Positions 46,219-57,879 of a stretch of 64,000 nt of DNA are shown one piece after another. The notes beneath the pieces were generated by a model. That model was not told the origin of the DNA, did not search any database, and saw only the letters and a program-made list of their open reading frames with translations. Source of the DNA: Diabrotica undecimpunctata. Lineage: Eukaryota; Arthropoda; Insecta; Coleoptera; Chrysomelidae. The DNA lies in contig NC_092804.1 in the NCBI RefSeq assembly GCF_040954645.1, forward strand, positions 90,552,316 through 90,616,315, in the 5' to 3' direction. The translations under genes and the position numbers were made by a program. How positions within the stretch are numbered: the stretch's first letter is position 1; the number at the start of each line of letters is the position of its first letter.

Positions 46219-47400
46219 TCTAGCGGTTAATGGGGGCTCCGTACTAAAATGGTATTATACTAACTCCAGGCGAATATACATCGTGTATATTATTATCTGG
46301 GTAGCGCTTTATGTGGACTCCGACCAACACGTCTGATTAAGTGGACTCCGTAATAGGTTAAAACACTTTTGGGATCCGTATACATTTCTTTGCGTATACA
46401 ACTAAACTCCTCCGATGTTGCCAATAATTTGATTAGTCGTAGATTTTTAAATTTTTCAGCAGGTACGTTTTGGAACTTCAAATTTATTTTAATATCAATC
46501 AATTTAGTCATCGAGAAATTTCACAAATAGGTACTCGGTTAATGTAGTTAAATATTTTATGGTGGTTATTTATATTACTTGCTTTAATTATTTTCAAACT
46601 TAAAAAAGTATTTATTATAAGCTTGGAAATGGCTAGTTTTCGTTTTATTTATTATTATTTTTTGTTAAAATGAATATGCACTTAAACATTTAGTCTCTAA
46701 ATGTACTAACATCGAGTAGAGTAGTCGTGTAACAGTTTAAGAAAGTAGAAGCCCTTCGGTAGGATTATAATAAACTACATAAAATTAAAAGAAACTCTGT
46801 AAACAGGAGATCTTTGTAATTTTTCAATTCCTGCAATTTATGACGTGCAATATTTGTTTCATAAAGTAGTTAAATTTAAACTATAATAATTTATGGGAAG
46901 CGTTTAAAGAAGTAATCGCTAACCTTAATTAGAATACGGCACAATAAGAAGATGAAACTTACTGTATTTTTACTTATTATATTCACAAAAAGAATATCCA
47001 AAGTAAAATTTAACACGTTTTTATGGAGTTGTAGTGAAATTTGACTTCTTATTACGATACCGGATCCTGTAAAATTTTAAATACATTAAATCTCCCGTAA
47101 ATTATTAAACTTATTCTTAGAATAAAATAACAAACTTCTTAGTAATTAGGTACAATATACCGTTCACAATTATGTGATAATGTGTAGGTGTCAAGATTGC
47201 ACGGTCATGTGCCATAAGGTTTCATCTTTCATATAAACATCGATAGTTTTTAACTTTGGGTGTATTTGATTCCACCGTGCTGTAACCGATCCGACTTGAA
47301 AAGTGTTATTTTACATAAAATTAGCACGTTGGCCCTAATAATGACCTATAAATATACATTGTTAAAAATTGTATACATTTATCAATTTAAAACATTCTTT
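46217..47400. repeat. Family B repeat, copy 3 (inverted)
   Basis: Starts GATCTAGCGGTTAATGGGGG. Motifs pointing away from (TA)n: GGTTAATGGGGGCTCCGTAC (46225-46244), TTTATGTGGACTCCG (46308-46322) and ATTAAGTGGACTCCGTAA (46336-46353). Near-identical to 60686-61860. Confidence 0.75.
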
Positions 47401-47639
47401 GTCGTCTTCTGATCTTCATCTCCATTCGTTCCTAATTAAGCACATGTTATCCACAGGATACCTCTCTCATTTTTAAATCATTACTCTTTTTACCTTTTGC
47501 CATGGATTTCTTTATTTTGTTTATTCATATCGTTTTTACTCATAACAAATATTGGGTAGATTATTGTATCATTAAACTTTGTCCTTATATGTCCGTATCA
47601 TATAAGTTGTCTAGTTATTTTAGCGTATATAATGTCGTA

Positions 47640-48760
47640 TGTTAATTCCATTTTGTTTAACAATAAAACAGCAAAACTTCTACAAAATTATTTCTATCTT
47701 ATCACTACAGCTGTTTCGGAGAGTGCCTTTCTTAAGTCTCAAGTTTCTCGAATCCATCAATCATCCATTGTATTTCTTATACTTTCATTTAAATCCTCTC
47801 CAATCAAAGATTTTGAAGTGGCTTTGCTCCATAGTCCATTTTTGTTGCTTTTTGTCACTGTTTCTCCTTTCTCTTTATCATTATCAATACGTAGCGCTAC
47901 AACACTGGGTAGGTCTTCGCTGACAACAACTTATCTCCAAGTTGATCGATTTTCCACGAATCTGCAATCAAATGAAATGTTCATTTTTTGAGATATGATT
48001 GGATGTTTTCTCTCGTATATCGTTATCGTTATGCGAGATTTCTTTATTCAGTATGTTTTCTTATTGTATACGGATTTGTAGCGATATGATAATGAGTTCT
48101 GAAGCTATTTTCTCGTGGCATTTTAAAGTAATTACTATTTAAATGGGAATAAGCCACAATTAAAGCTTAAAGTTAGTTTATTGACGTTTCAATTTCCACT
48201 TCGGAAATCGTTCTCAAAATACAAACATTAGTGAGAATGATTTCCGAAGTGGAAATTGAAACGTCAATAAACTAACTTTAACCTCTAATTGTGGCTTATT
48301 CCCATTTAAATAGTAGTTATGATAATGGGGTTAAATAAAAATTTCTGATTATTTTCCTTTCAAATATTCGGAGTGCTTCCTTATTTGTTTTTGTCATTCT
48401 CCATGACTCACATCCATGTATTAAAATAGGTCTGAAGTTTGAATTATGCTCTGTATTTCTTCAGTGGCATTATTACTAACCGTGATTAGTGACCTAAGAT
48501 ATTTAAAGTGTTCCATACTTTCGAAATTGTAGTTGTTGACTTTAATGTTTTTTCTAAATTGATTGAATTGGTTGATTAGTTTTCTGTTGATTCGCTTGTA
48601 TTTGGTTTTCATTTCGTTGATTTTAAGTCAAACATTTTTTGTGCTCTCTTCACTTTATTGAAGTTTGTGGACGGAAGAGTTTCTCATTAGAGTTATGAGT
48701 TCTATATCATTAGCATATGCTAGGAGTGCTTTGTCCCTTGGGCCGTTAATGGATTACATC
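47640..48760 (-). pseudogene. Family C LINE RT, degraded
   Basis: Minus strand: LAYANDIELI-like motif near 48710, KTKYKRINRK, KVNNYNFESMEHFKYLRSLI and a decayed CESWRMTKTNK block, interrupted by the foldback element, then further decayed C-terminal sequence. Same element as 40645-41765 and 62106-63340. About 125 bp present at 62486-62610 is deleted here near 48025. Confidence 0.6.
48131..48318. mobile_element. Foldback (MITE-like) inverted repeat, copy 1
   Basis: Arms of about 85 bp (48131-48215 and 48233-48318) are near-perfect reverse complements with a 17-bp loop. It contains TTTATTGACGTTTCAATTTC and CACTTCGGAAATC. The GAAACGTC within resembles PLE-type ends, but no CTGANGA core accompanies it. 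A second copy is at 62705-62892. Confidence 0.75.
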
Positions 48761-49385
48761 TTAAATAGGCGTTATTTCTATTTTAGTAAGCTGTTCATTA
48801 ATTTTTTGATTATTGGAATCGAGAATCTGTATTTTATTCGACTGTTTTATAACACAAAGTTTCTTGGAGCATATTTTCATCTTTGGTTTCTAGTATCATT
48901 ATTACAAGGATTTTGCTGGATATGGACATAGTGAACCCGGTGGTATGTACATGATGTTTTCATAACCAACGTTCAAAAATTTTTCTTACTGTAAATTTTT
49001 GATTATTTTACTAGGAAATATAGTGTTGTTTAATAATAATAAAGTTCAAGCAACAATTCCTATATGCATTAACTCGGTAATGATAATTCTGCTCCCCGAT
49101 ACCAGGTAGCAGTCCCGAAAACATTAAAACTGCTACACTCATGCTTCTCATTATCCAACAATTAGCCAGTCCAGAACTATACGCCTTATGATGGTACTGA
49201 TATTGCTGCTGCTCCTCATAAGTGCATAGAATATGCAAGGAAGGTTTTGACAATTTAATAGGATTTTGTGTGTTAGAATATTATTTCTCCGAGAAAGTGA
49301 AGAATATCTATTTGCTATCCGGATTTAATCCATAAATTAAATAATAGAATGCTCTAAAATAATGCTAGTAGCAGCAAAAAAAAGC
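48761..49385. repeat. Family C repeat tract, left of the RTE LINE
   Basis: Inverted match to 40200-40650 and 29440-29735. No gene. Confidence 0.6.
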
Positions 49386-52301
49386 GGTCTAATAGTCATC
49401 ATCATCATCATCAATCAGCCCTGAGTTGTGCATTGTTGAACATAGGCCTCCTCTAGACTTTTCCATTTGCTTCTGTTCTGCGCCTCTGGTATCCAATTGG
49501 TCACGATTCTTTTGAGGTCGTTGGTCCATCGCTTTGGGGGTCTTCCTCGGCTTCGCTTTTCAGCCCGTGGTCTCCACTCAAGCAATTTTTTTGTCCAACT
49601 GTTGTCTTTCATTCTTGCAACATGTCCTGTCCATCTCCTTTTTTGTTTTTTGTAATATGTTCGATAATGTCTTCCACTCCGGTTCTTCTACGAACTTCCT
49701 CGTTTCTTATTCTATTGCTTAAGTTTATTCCAAGCATTTATCTCTCCATCTTTCGTTGTGTCCTTTTCAATTTTTCGGCTGATGTTTTTGTGAGAGTTAA
49801 GGTTTCTGCTCCGTATGTGAGGACTGGTAGAACGCACTGGTTAAAAGCTTTTCTTTTTAAATGGATCGGTATATTTGTTTTAAATACGTCTCTCATTTTT
49901 CCGAATGCAGCCCAACCCAGACTTATTCTTTTGAGTAGCTCGCATGTTTGGTTTCGCGTTAACCTTATTTTGTGACCCAAATACACATATTTTTCTACAA
50001 GTTCTATGGGCGACTTTTTGATTTCTATTAGCTCATTGGGGACGATATTGGTCATCACATTTGTTTTTCCATGGTTTATTTTTAAACCGACTTTCTGGGT
50101 TACTTGCTGTAGTTGTTGTAGCATAACTCTGGCTTCTCCTAAGTTGTCTGTTATGAGAACAATATCATCGGCATATCTGAGATGATTGAATATCTTTCCA
50201 TCGATTCTAATACCCTTTGATTCCCACTCTAGACTTTTAAATGCGTACTCCATAACTGTTATAAATAGTTTTGGCGACAAGGTATCTCCCTGCCGCACTC
50301 TTCTGCCAATTTTTATCTTCTCAGTGCAATGGAGGTTAACGGTTGTTGTCGCATTTGTCGCATGTCGTATATATTTCGAATAATATTTGCATACCTTTGA
50401 TATATTCTGCATTCTGATAGTGCTTTTAAGATAGCAACTATTTCGACTGTGTCAAATGCTTTGTGGAAGTCGACAAAGATAAGAGCAAGGGGTCTGTTAT
50501 ATTCGATAGACTTTTCAACTAGAGTTTTAAGGCATTGCAAATGGTCGTTTGTTCCGTGTCCCGCTCGAAATCCTGCCTGTTCTTCTGATTGATAGAAATC
50601 GAGTTTTGCTTCTAATCTGTTTGTCAGTATTCGAGTAAAGAGCTTGTATAGGTAGTTAAGCAAACTAATTGGCCTATAGTTTTCGAGATCTGCTTTATCC
50701 CCTTTTTTGTGGAGGATGATTGTAACCGAATTTTTCCATTTACTTGGAATGTTTTCACTATGCAGACATAGATTAAAAAGTGTTTGGATTCGGGACATCA
50801 AAAGTGGACCTCCTAGTTTAATTGTTTCAATGACTACACCATCTTCCCCCGGACCTCTATTATTTTTCATATTTTTGAGGGCATGTTGAATTTCCTCTAG
50901 TGATATATCTGGTATATCCTCCGATCCTACATTATATACCTTTTGTATTGGTTGTTCGATGAGCTCTGGAATAAGTTGACTTTTATATAATGTTTCATAC
51001 AAACTTTCCACTGTATGTAATATGCTTGGTCTATTTGAGATAATATTTCCATTTTTGTCTTTAAGTTGGAAGATTTCTTTTTTGTCATTTTCTATTTTTC
51101 TCCTCAATGCTTTCATGCTTTTGTTGTCTTCTATAGTTTTTATAATTTTCTCGTTGTTGTATTATCTAATATCCCGTCTGATGGCTTTAGAGATTTCTTT
51201 ATTTATGTTGTTTATATCTTGTGAGTATTCTACGATCTTCCATTTTTTGTTTCGTTTCATTACTATTTTTTTGTTCTTTTCCATGTTTAGGGCCAAATTT
51301 TTCCTGAGCTTGTGTTAATGTATCTACTATTTCTTCGTTTAGGTTATTTATGTCTTCTCTTGTTGTATTTCTGAGTAAGTTACTGGTGATATATTTTTCA
51401 AACTCAAGTTCATTCATTGGGCGCATCCAAGGTTTGAATTTTTTACTTTTTATCATCTTCAGTCTTTCTTGCTTAATATTGACTTCTACAGTTGCTCGGA
51501 CCATTCTATGATGCAACCGAAAATTGATTTAAGACTGTAACATCTTTGACTATATGTTTTTTGTCAGTGATGATGAAGTCGATCTCATTTTTTGTCTTAC
51601 CATAGGGGCTCTTCCAAGTCCATCTTCTATGGATCTTCTTATAGAAGAAGCTATTCATTAAATATAGATTGTTTTCTTATAGGAAATTTAAAAGTATTTC
51701 GCCCCTTTCGTTTCTACCTGGTGTGCCAAAATTTTCGAGGGCATTTTCAGCTGGGTCAGTGCTTATTCCTATTTTGTCATTAAAGTCGCCACATAGTACC
51801 GTAAAATGTTCTTGGTCTTCTAAAACAGCTGTGTACAAGTCATCATAGAACTGTCTTCGTCAGCGTGACTCGATGTTGGTGCATAGACTTGAATGATCTT
51901 TATGGAGTAACGGGTGTTTAGTTGTAATTTTGCAAGTATAACTCTTGTGGAAACTGCTTTTACTGATATGATATTCTCAGTTAGTTTTTTATTAATAAAG
52001 AGCCCAATGCCTCCATTCCCATAGTTTTCTCCGACATGATAGAAAATGTGACCGGATTTTAAAGTGGTTAGGCTTTCTTCTTTCCTTCTGACCTCAGCGA
52101 CTCCAACAATGTCCCAATTGATTTTATCAAGTTCAGATTCCATTTCTATGAATTTTTCTTCTGATAGCAGGGTTCTTGCATTGAAAGTTGCAATTTTTAG
52201 AGATATATATCTGTTAGATGGTTTTCTAAAATATGTCAGAATTTTGCCCCCCCCCAGAATCCGTGGACTGACTGATAGTCTGACTGATGGTCTAATAGTC
52301 A
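49386..52301 (-). mobile_element. Nearly full-length RTE LINE with 13-bp TSD
   Basis: Flanked by the exact repeat GGTCTAATAGTCA (49386-49398 and 52289-52301). On the minus strand the 3' end is a TGATGATGATGA-type microsatellite tail (49397-49415 on +), a hallmark of RTE-type LINEs in place of poly(A). Inserted into family C. Length is about 2.9 kb, close to a full RTE. Confidence 0.9.
49415..52240 (-). pseudogene. RTE LINE endonuclease-RT, inactivated
   Basis: Minus strand. APE endonuclease: LKIATFNARTLLSEEKFIEM, DIVGVAEVRRKEE (catalytic E), GGIGLFINKKL, IIQVYAPTS, then VLCGDFNDKIG and FGTPGRNERGE in shifted frames, KNEIDFII and a decayed SDHRMVRA. RT: TIILHKKGDKADLENYRPIS, EEQAGFRAGHGTNDHLQCL, LIFVDFHKAFDTVE (motif A), VRQGDTLSPKLF (B), LRYADDIVLI (C), YVYLGHKI and NQCVLPVLTYGAETLT. 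C-terminus: RRWTGHVARMKD and RGRPPKRWTNDLKR. Breaks occur near 51835, 51670, 51515, 51160, 50390 and 49738. Endonuclease plus RQGD/YADD RT without RNase H supports RTE. Confidence 0.88.
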
Positions 52302-55300
52302 CTAATGAGAAAAGCAAATAAATGTTCTTTAACATACAAAAAAAAGGATCGAGAGTAGGGCATAACGGAACAATAAAGCCATATAATTTTGAAAGATTGC
52401 AGCGTCTTAGATGCCGTAGGTAATGTTGTTACATAAAAAATAAAAGGGAATATTTAGGTAGCTAACTGATGTTTATGTATATATAACCCTCTTTATTAGA
52501 CCAGGATTGCTAGAAAAGCCATCAGAGGTATTTTCCGACTTACAGAGGTCCGAGTACTAACCAATACCGAACAGAGCTAATTCCAAGATCAAACACATAT
52601 ATAAAGATAGCAACGTCGTACAAGAAACTAAATCTCAGTGCTAAAGTTGCGCTGGCTTTATCCAAAGACTCTATAATAACTGCATTGCCAAGTTAAATTG
52701 GGAGGATGCCCCAAGAGAAAAAATGCCTTTAAGACTTCCACAAATGAAGGAGGAGGTAACATATGGTCAGATTTAGGAATAATGAGACCTACAATCAATA
52801 CTTATCTGTTGTGGAATATCAAATCAATTACATGTAATTAAACGAACTGGGCTTAAAAAAAATATCCAAGGAAAGGCACTTCAGAAATATTGACATAAAT
52901 TTTAAAAACGTCATTTACCTGGCTGTATTTTCAATAGGAAAGGGAAGACAAAAAGAAGAAAAGGCAATAGAATTTTGTTCCGTTCTGACTATACGATGAC
53001 GATGATCTTTATATAACATATAAGGAGAAAGAGAGAATAATGTTTATGTTTAATTTAGAACTCTCAGGTTTTCTCCCTTTTGAATTGGGTATGTATATGT
53101 ATTACCATAGAAAATAAAAGCAAGAGAACTGTAATTATAAAACGAAAAGATTACGAAATGAAAAGATTATATAAATCCCTTATATTTACACAGACTGTTT
53201 TACAAAAGGTGAACAAATGAGCATAAACGGACAGCTGTTTTACAAACTTAATATTATTAGACGCATTTAGGATCAATTTCACTTAAAATATGATATGCTA
53301 AAATACGATACGACACGAAAAAGGCAATGACTTTTACAGCTGATTGCCACATAAATATCAATGTATTGTAGTTGTTGACTTTAATGTTTGTTCTAAATTT
53401 ATTAAATTGGTCTCTTCTGTTGATTCGCTTGTATTCGGTTTTCATTTCGTTGATTTTAAGTGAAACATTTTTCGTGCACTTTGTTAAAGATGTTTGCGGA
53501 CCGGAGAGAGTTTCTTATGAGATCCATAGCATATGCCAGGAGTGCTTTGTACCTTGGCCCGTTAATGGATTACATCTTAAATATGCGTTATTTCTATTTT
53601 ACTAAGCTGTTTATTGAATTTTTGACTATTTGAATCAAGAATCTGTAGTTTATTCGACTGTTGAAAAAAACAGACTTTCTTGGTGCATATTTTTATCTCT
53701 GGATTTTTGTTTGCCGTCTCCTTATTACAACGATTTTGCTGGATATCGACATAGGGAACCTGGTGGTATGTACATGATGTTTCCATAACCAACGTTCGAA
53801 AATTTGTCTTACTGTAAAGTCATGATGATTTTACTAGAAAATATAGTGTTGTTCAATAATAATAAAGTTCCAGCAACGATTACTATATGCATTAACTTGG
53901 TACTAATATCTCTGCTCTCCGCTAACAGATGGCAGTCCCGAAAACATTAAAACTCATGCTTCCCATTTTCCAACGATTAGCCAGTCCAGTACTATACGCC
54001 TTATTATGGTACTGATATTGCTGGTGCCCCTCATGAGTGAATAGAATATGCAAGGAAGGTTTTGGCAATTTAATAGGATTTTGTGTGTTAGAATATTATT
54101 TTTCCGAGAAAGTGAAGAATATCAATTTGCTATCCGGATTTAATCCATAAATTATTAGAATACTATAAAATAATGATATTAGCATAAAAAAAACGGTCTA
54201 ATTGTCAGTAATAAAGCATATAAATGTTCTTTAACATACAAAAGAGGTGACGTAGAGTAGGGCATAACGTAACAATAGACCCATATAATTTTAAAGGATT
54301 GCAACATTTTAGATATCGTAGATAACGTTGTAACATAAGAAATAAAAGGGAATATTCAGGTAGCTAACTGATGTATATATAACTCTTATAATACTTGTAA
54401 ATTCAGAAGTCTAATACGACTTTCTTAAATCAGGATATATAAAACAGTGATTAAACCAGTGCTAATGTGTGGATATGTGGCCAGAACGCTAACAAAACAA
54501 TGTACGTAAAACTCAGGTATTAATTAGATCAGGATCGCTAGAAAAGCCATCAGAAGTATTTTCCGACTTACAAAGGTCCGCGTACTAACCAATACCGAAC
54601 GGAACTAATGCCAAGGCCAAACACATATATAAAGACAACAACGTCGTGTAAGAAGCTAAATCTCAATGCTAAAATTGCGCTGGCTATATCCAAAGGTTCT
54701 ATAATAACTACATTGCCAAGTTAAATTGGGAGGATGACCCAAGAGAAAAAATGCCTTTAGGACTTCCACAAATGAAGGGGGAAGGTAACATGAGGTCAGA
54801 TTTAGGAATAATGAGACTATCTACCGACCCATCATATTTATCAACACATGCCTGTTCAACTACCTGCTATCCTACCTATAGTCAATACTCATCTGTTGGG
54901 GACTATCAAATCAATTACATGTAATCAAACAAACCAGGCTTAAAAAAAGTTATCTCAGGAAAGGCACTTTTAAAACGTTATTTACGTGACTTATTAAAAT
55001 TTAAATTTTTAATGAAAAGTAAAAGATTAGCCATTTGTTATGGGGTTCAGAGAAGAACCTTCACGATGTTAATTTTTTGAGATATGATTGGATGTTTTCT
55101 CTTCATTGCATACTGAGACGCCCAAGTGGTATTCTTCTGTGCTAACTTCCTTCCATAACAGTTTTACAAGTTTGACATCTTGGCGTCTATGCATGTGTAC
55201 GATCTACCTTAAGCAATTTATTTGCCTAAACAATATCGTTATAAGAGCTTTCTTTATTAAGTATGTGTTCTTCTTCTATACGGATTTGTAGCGATATGAT

Positions 55301-55570
55301 AATGAGGTTAAAACAATTTTACTATTATTTTCCTTTCAAATATTCGTAGTTCTTCCTTATCCGTTTTAGTCATTGTCCATGATTAGCATCTATGTATTAA
55401 AATAGATAAAAAGTTTAAATTATGATCTGTATTTCTTTAGTGGCATTATTATTAACCGTGATTATTTATCTAAGATATTTAAAGTGTTCCATATTTACGA
55501 AATTGTAGTTGTTAACTTTAATATTTTATCAAGATCTATTAAATTGGTCTCTTCTGTTGATTCGCTTGTA
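52302..55570. repeat. Family C repeat tract with LINE fragments
   Basis: 52302-53370 is inverted relative to 28140-29430; 54100-55040 is inverted relative to 30600-31640. Coding traces: minus strand 53580-53370 (KTEYKRINRRDQFNKF, KVNNYN), plus strand 54440-54780 (IYKTVIKPVLMCG, ARKAIRSIFRLTKVRVLTNT) and minus strand 55570-55380 (decayed YNFE..FKYL). None is intact. Confidence 0.6.
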
Positions 55571-55574
55571 TTTC

Positions 55575-56608
55575 TTCTTAGCTTGACGAATTCTTCTTTT
55601 TTCATTCTGTGAACTACTAGTGGGTTCTTTTTACGAAATTTTTTCATCACGTTTAGGTAATCATCAACGGTATATAAACGTTGTTGAAATTTTAGGGCAT
55701 TTTCAAAATCTCCAAAATCACTACCATTGGGTAAAAGCTATGACTAGGAAAGAAATAGCGTAATGTAATTTTTTCAATGGTAGGATGAGTTTCCAAAATC
55801 ATTTTTAGAATCAACTATTTTAATGCTGCGGTTTTGGCCGCCACAAGAGTCTGACCACAAAATTACATGTTTTGCAGAAGTAACATTTTCTTCAATGTGT
55901 TTCTTAAGACCAATGCCTACGTCCTGGGCTCCCCGACCAGCTTCACCTTCTATCCAAATATAACAATGACCTTTTTTATCCTTGGCGCTATGGATACCAA
56001 GGTTGTAAATACATAATTGACGCTTATAATATACAATATTTATTAGAATTCTCGAAAGGGGAAGAGTTTTTCTTTAAATCAAAACAAAAGGTTTCCACTT
56101 CTGGTTGATCGTTGCTTATCTTCATGTCTAGCTTTCTTTCTTCTAAGTGCACATTTTTTCTTTTTTTAACGCTTAATTGTTCATTATCTGCGCAATTTTT
56201 AATTTTTAATTCGAAACAATCACATCTACTACAAGTATGTTTTTTCAACTTTTTTCTTTGAAGATTAAATCGTGTTAAAAACATTTTTTTGTAAAACGAA
56301 AATTTAACAAGGTCATTGTCTGCTTCTTCAATATACAATTCATACATTTTACTTAATGTTATGTCTTTTGTTAAGTATTCTCTTTCTGTGTTAGCTCTTC
56401 TGTAATGTGACTATTATAGAAAAATTTAAGCAATAACTGCCACTACTTCTTAACCTAAACGCCTCAACAAGTTGCCAACGTCACCATTGTTAACCACGTT
56501 TATGTACATATGTTGCCAAATATTCGATTTACAATCATTAAAACGCTCGCAAGAGGCGCTTGGTCCAAAACTAATACACAAAAATTAGTCGCTTGCTCTA
56601 GTTATGCA
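55575..56608 (-). pseudogene. DUF7869-type transposon gene, inverted second copy
   Basis: Long inverted copy of 26262-27300. The 5' part is better kept: 108 open codons (56347-56024) with MYELYIEEADNDLVKFSFYK, FLTRFNLQRKKLKK, CSRCDCFELKIKNC and VETFCFDLKKNSSP. The WSDSCGGQN site here reads WSDSCGGQN again (about 55870-55840, minus). It breaks off at about 55575 against family C. End motifs GGCGCTTGGTCCAAAACT (56555-56572) and GTCGCTTGCTCTAGTTATGC (56588-56607) match the left end of copy 1. Confidence 0.65.
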
Positions 56609-56694
56609 AAATTCAAAATCCAAAATAAAAAGAAAGGTACTTAATCTTTTTAAATATATCTGGTTATCCGTTACTAACAGGTTAATGGGATTTA

Positions 56695-57310
56695 TTACGT
56701 AGATAGTTTATGCCTTTTTCTATCTTCTTCTTTAAGTTCCATCTTCTTTTGAAGGTTGGAAATCATCATGGCTATACGGACTCTGTTGACTGCCGCTCTA
56801 TAAAGTTCTACACTACTGCATTCAAACCATTCATTTAAGTTTTTAAGCCAGAATATTCTTCGTCTTCCCACATTTCGCTTTCCTCGGATTTTGCCTTGCA
56901 TAATAAGTTGTAATAATGCGTATGTTTGCCCTCTCATCACATGTCCTAAGTACTCAAGTTTTCGTCTTTTGATAGTTAATAATATTTCCGCCCCATTTCC
57001 TATCATTCTAGTTACTTCCACGTTTGACATTCTTTGAATCCATGATATTCGTAAAATTCTTCTGTAACACCAAAATTCAAAGGCGGCCAACTTATTCAGA
57101 TGGACTTGTTTTAGTGTTCACGCTTCCAAGCCATAAAGAGAAATAGGGAACACGTAATATCGAAGCATTCTCAGGCTCTAACTTTATATCCCGAAAACAA
57201 AGAAACTTTTAAAGTTTAAAAAATAATGCACGTGCTATTTCAATGCGTGTCCTAATTTCTTTTGTTTGGTCTACATCTGATGTTATCCTGTTGTTCCTCT
57301 TTTCCACCAG
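56695..57310 (-). pseudogene. LINE RT C-terminal region
   Basis: Open for 131 codons (57090-56695): FEFWCYRRILRISWIQRMSN, VEVTRMIGNGAEILL, RKLEYLGHVMRGQTYALLQL, GKIRGKRNVGRRRIFWLKNL and AAVNRVRIAMMISNLQ. Upstream, after a stop, is a decayed LLYGLEA.TLKQVHLNKL block. It is the longer relative of 25994-26170. Widespread arthropod LINE type; clade (CR1/BovB-like) uncertain. Confidence 0.8.
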
Positions 57311-57879
57311 AAAGCGCCATAATCCACAATTTAAGAAATTGGGGCTGGGTCTAGTGATGCATAACGCCGTTCATATAGCAATTTGTTGTCACATGTTTAT
57401 AGTTTTTCAAAAAATGAACTCCGATTTAAAGATTAAAACGTAAAACAAAATATAAAAACCTATTGAACCTTATTCAGAAAATTTCAGAAAAGAATAACTT
57501 TTGTGAAAGATTGTGGGACACAGTCATATTTTAAGATAAAAACTTCAATTCAGAGAGTGGACATTCTTAATAAATGTATAATCTAATATGGAAGCATGTT
57601 TATGTTTTACAGACTTAGAAAGCACTGAGCACACAAGTATTTATTTTTTTATGTACTAGGTCGTAAAATAAGTATACTCAAAACAAATAAATATTATCTA
57701 CCAAGTATTCTACTCCACTTTAATATCAATGCATCAGATATATTATAAAGATTTCGTCGTAGTTGTAAATTAATAGAAGATAAAGCCAAATGTAGAGCAT
57801 ATAGTGAAATCTGAATATCTTAGAATAACTATATCGAGCGGGAACATTATTGATGAGCAAAAGGGAGACCCATCGCTGA
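57311..57879. other. Interval with a lone transposon-end motif
   Basis: GGGGCTGGGTCTAGTGATGC (57341-57360) and following ATAACGCC match the right end of the DUF7869 transposon (28052-28079). This may be a solo end or the edge of another copy. No gene. Confidence 0.45.

Noticed and set aside
47632..47991. 119-codon plus-strand ORF, repeated at 62086-62445
   Set aside because: Antisense of the decayed family C LINE and Phe/Leu/Ser-rich. Its presence twice is due to the segmental duplication.
48181..48290. Possible hammerhead motif in the foldback element
   Set aside because: GAAACGTC and a stem II-like ATTTCC/GGAAAT are present, but no CTGANGA core lies in the right place.
49397..49415. (ATC)n as an independent microsatellite
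   Set aside because: It sits exactly at the 3' end of the RTE LINE inside the 13-bp TSD, so it is the LINE tail.
55088..55291. Recurrent small ORF starting MDVFSSLHTETPKW (also 41002-41205, 62453-62656 and the start of the frame at 30597)
   Set aside because: Antisense of a LINE C-terminal block (YIGHVHRRQD-like on the other strand); conserved only because the repeat is copied.
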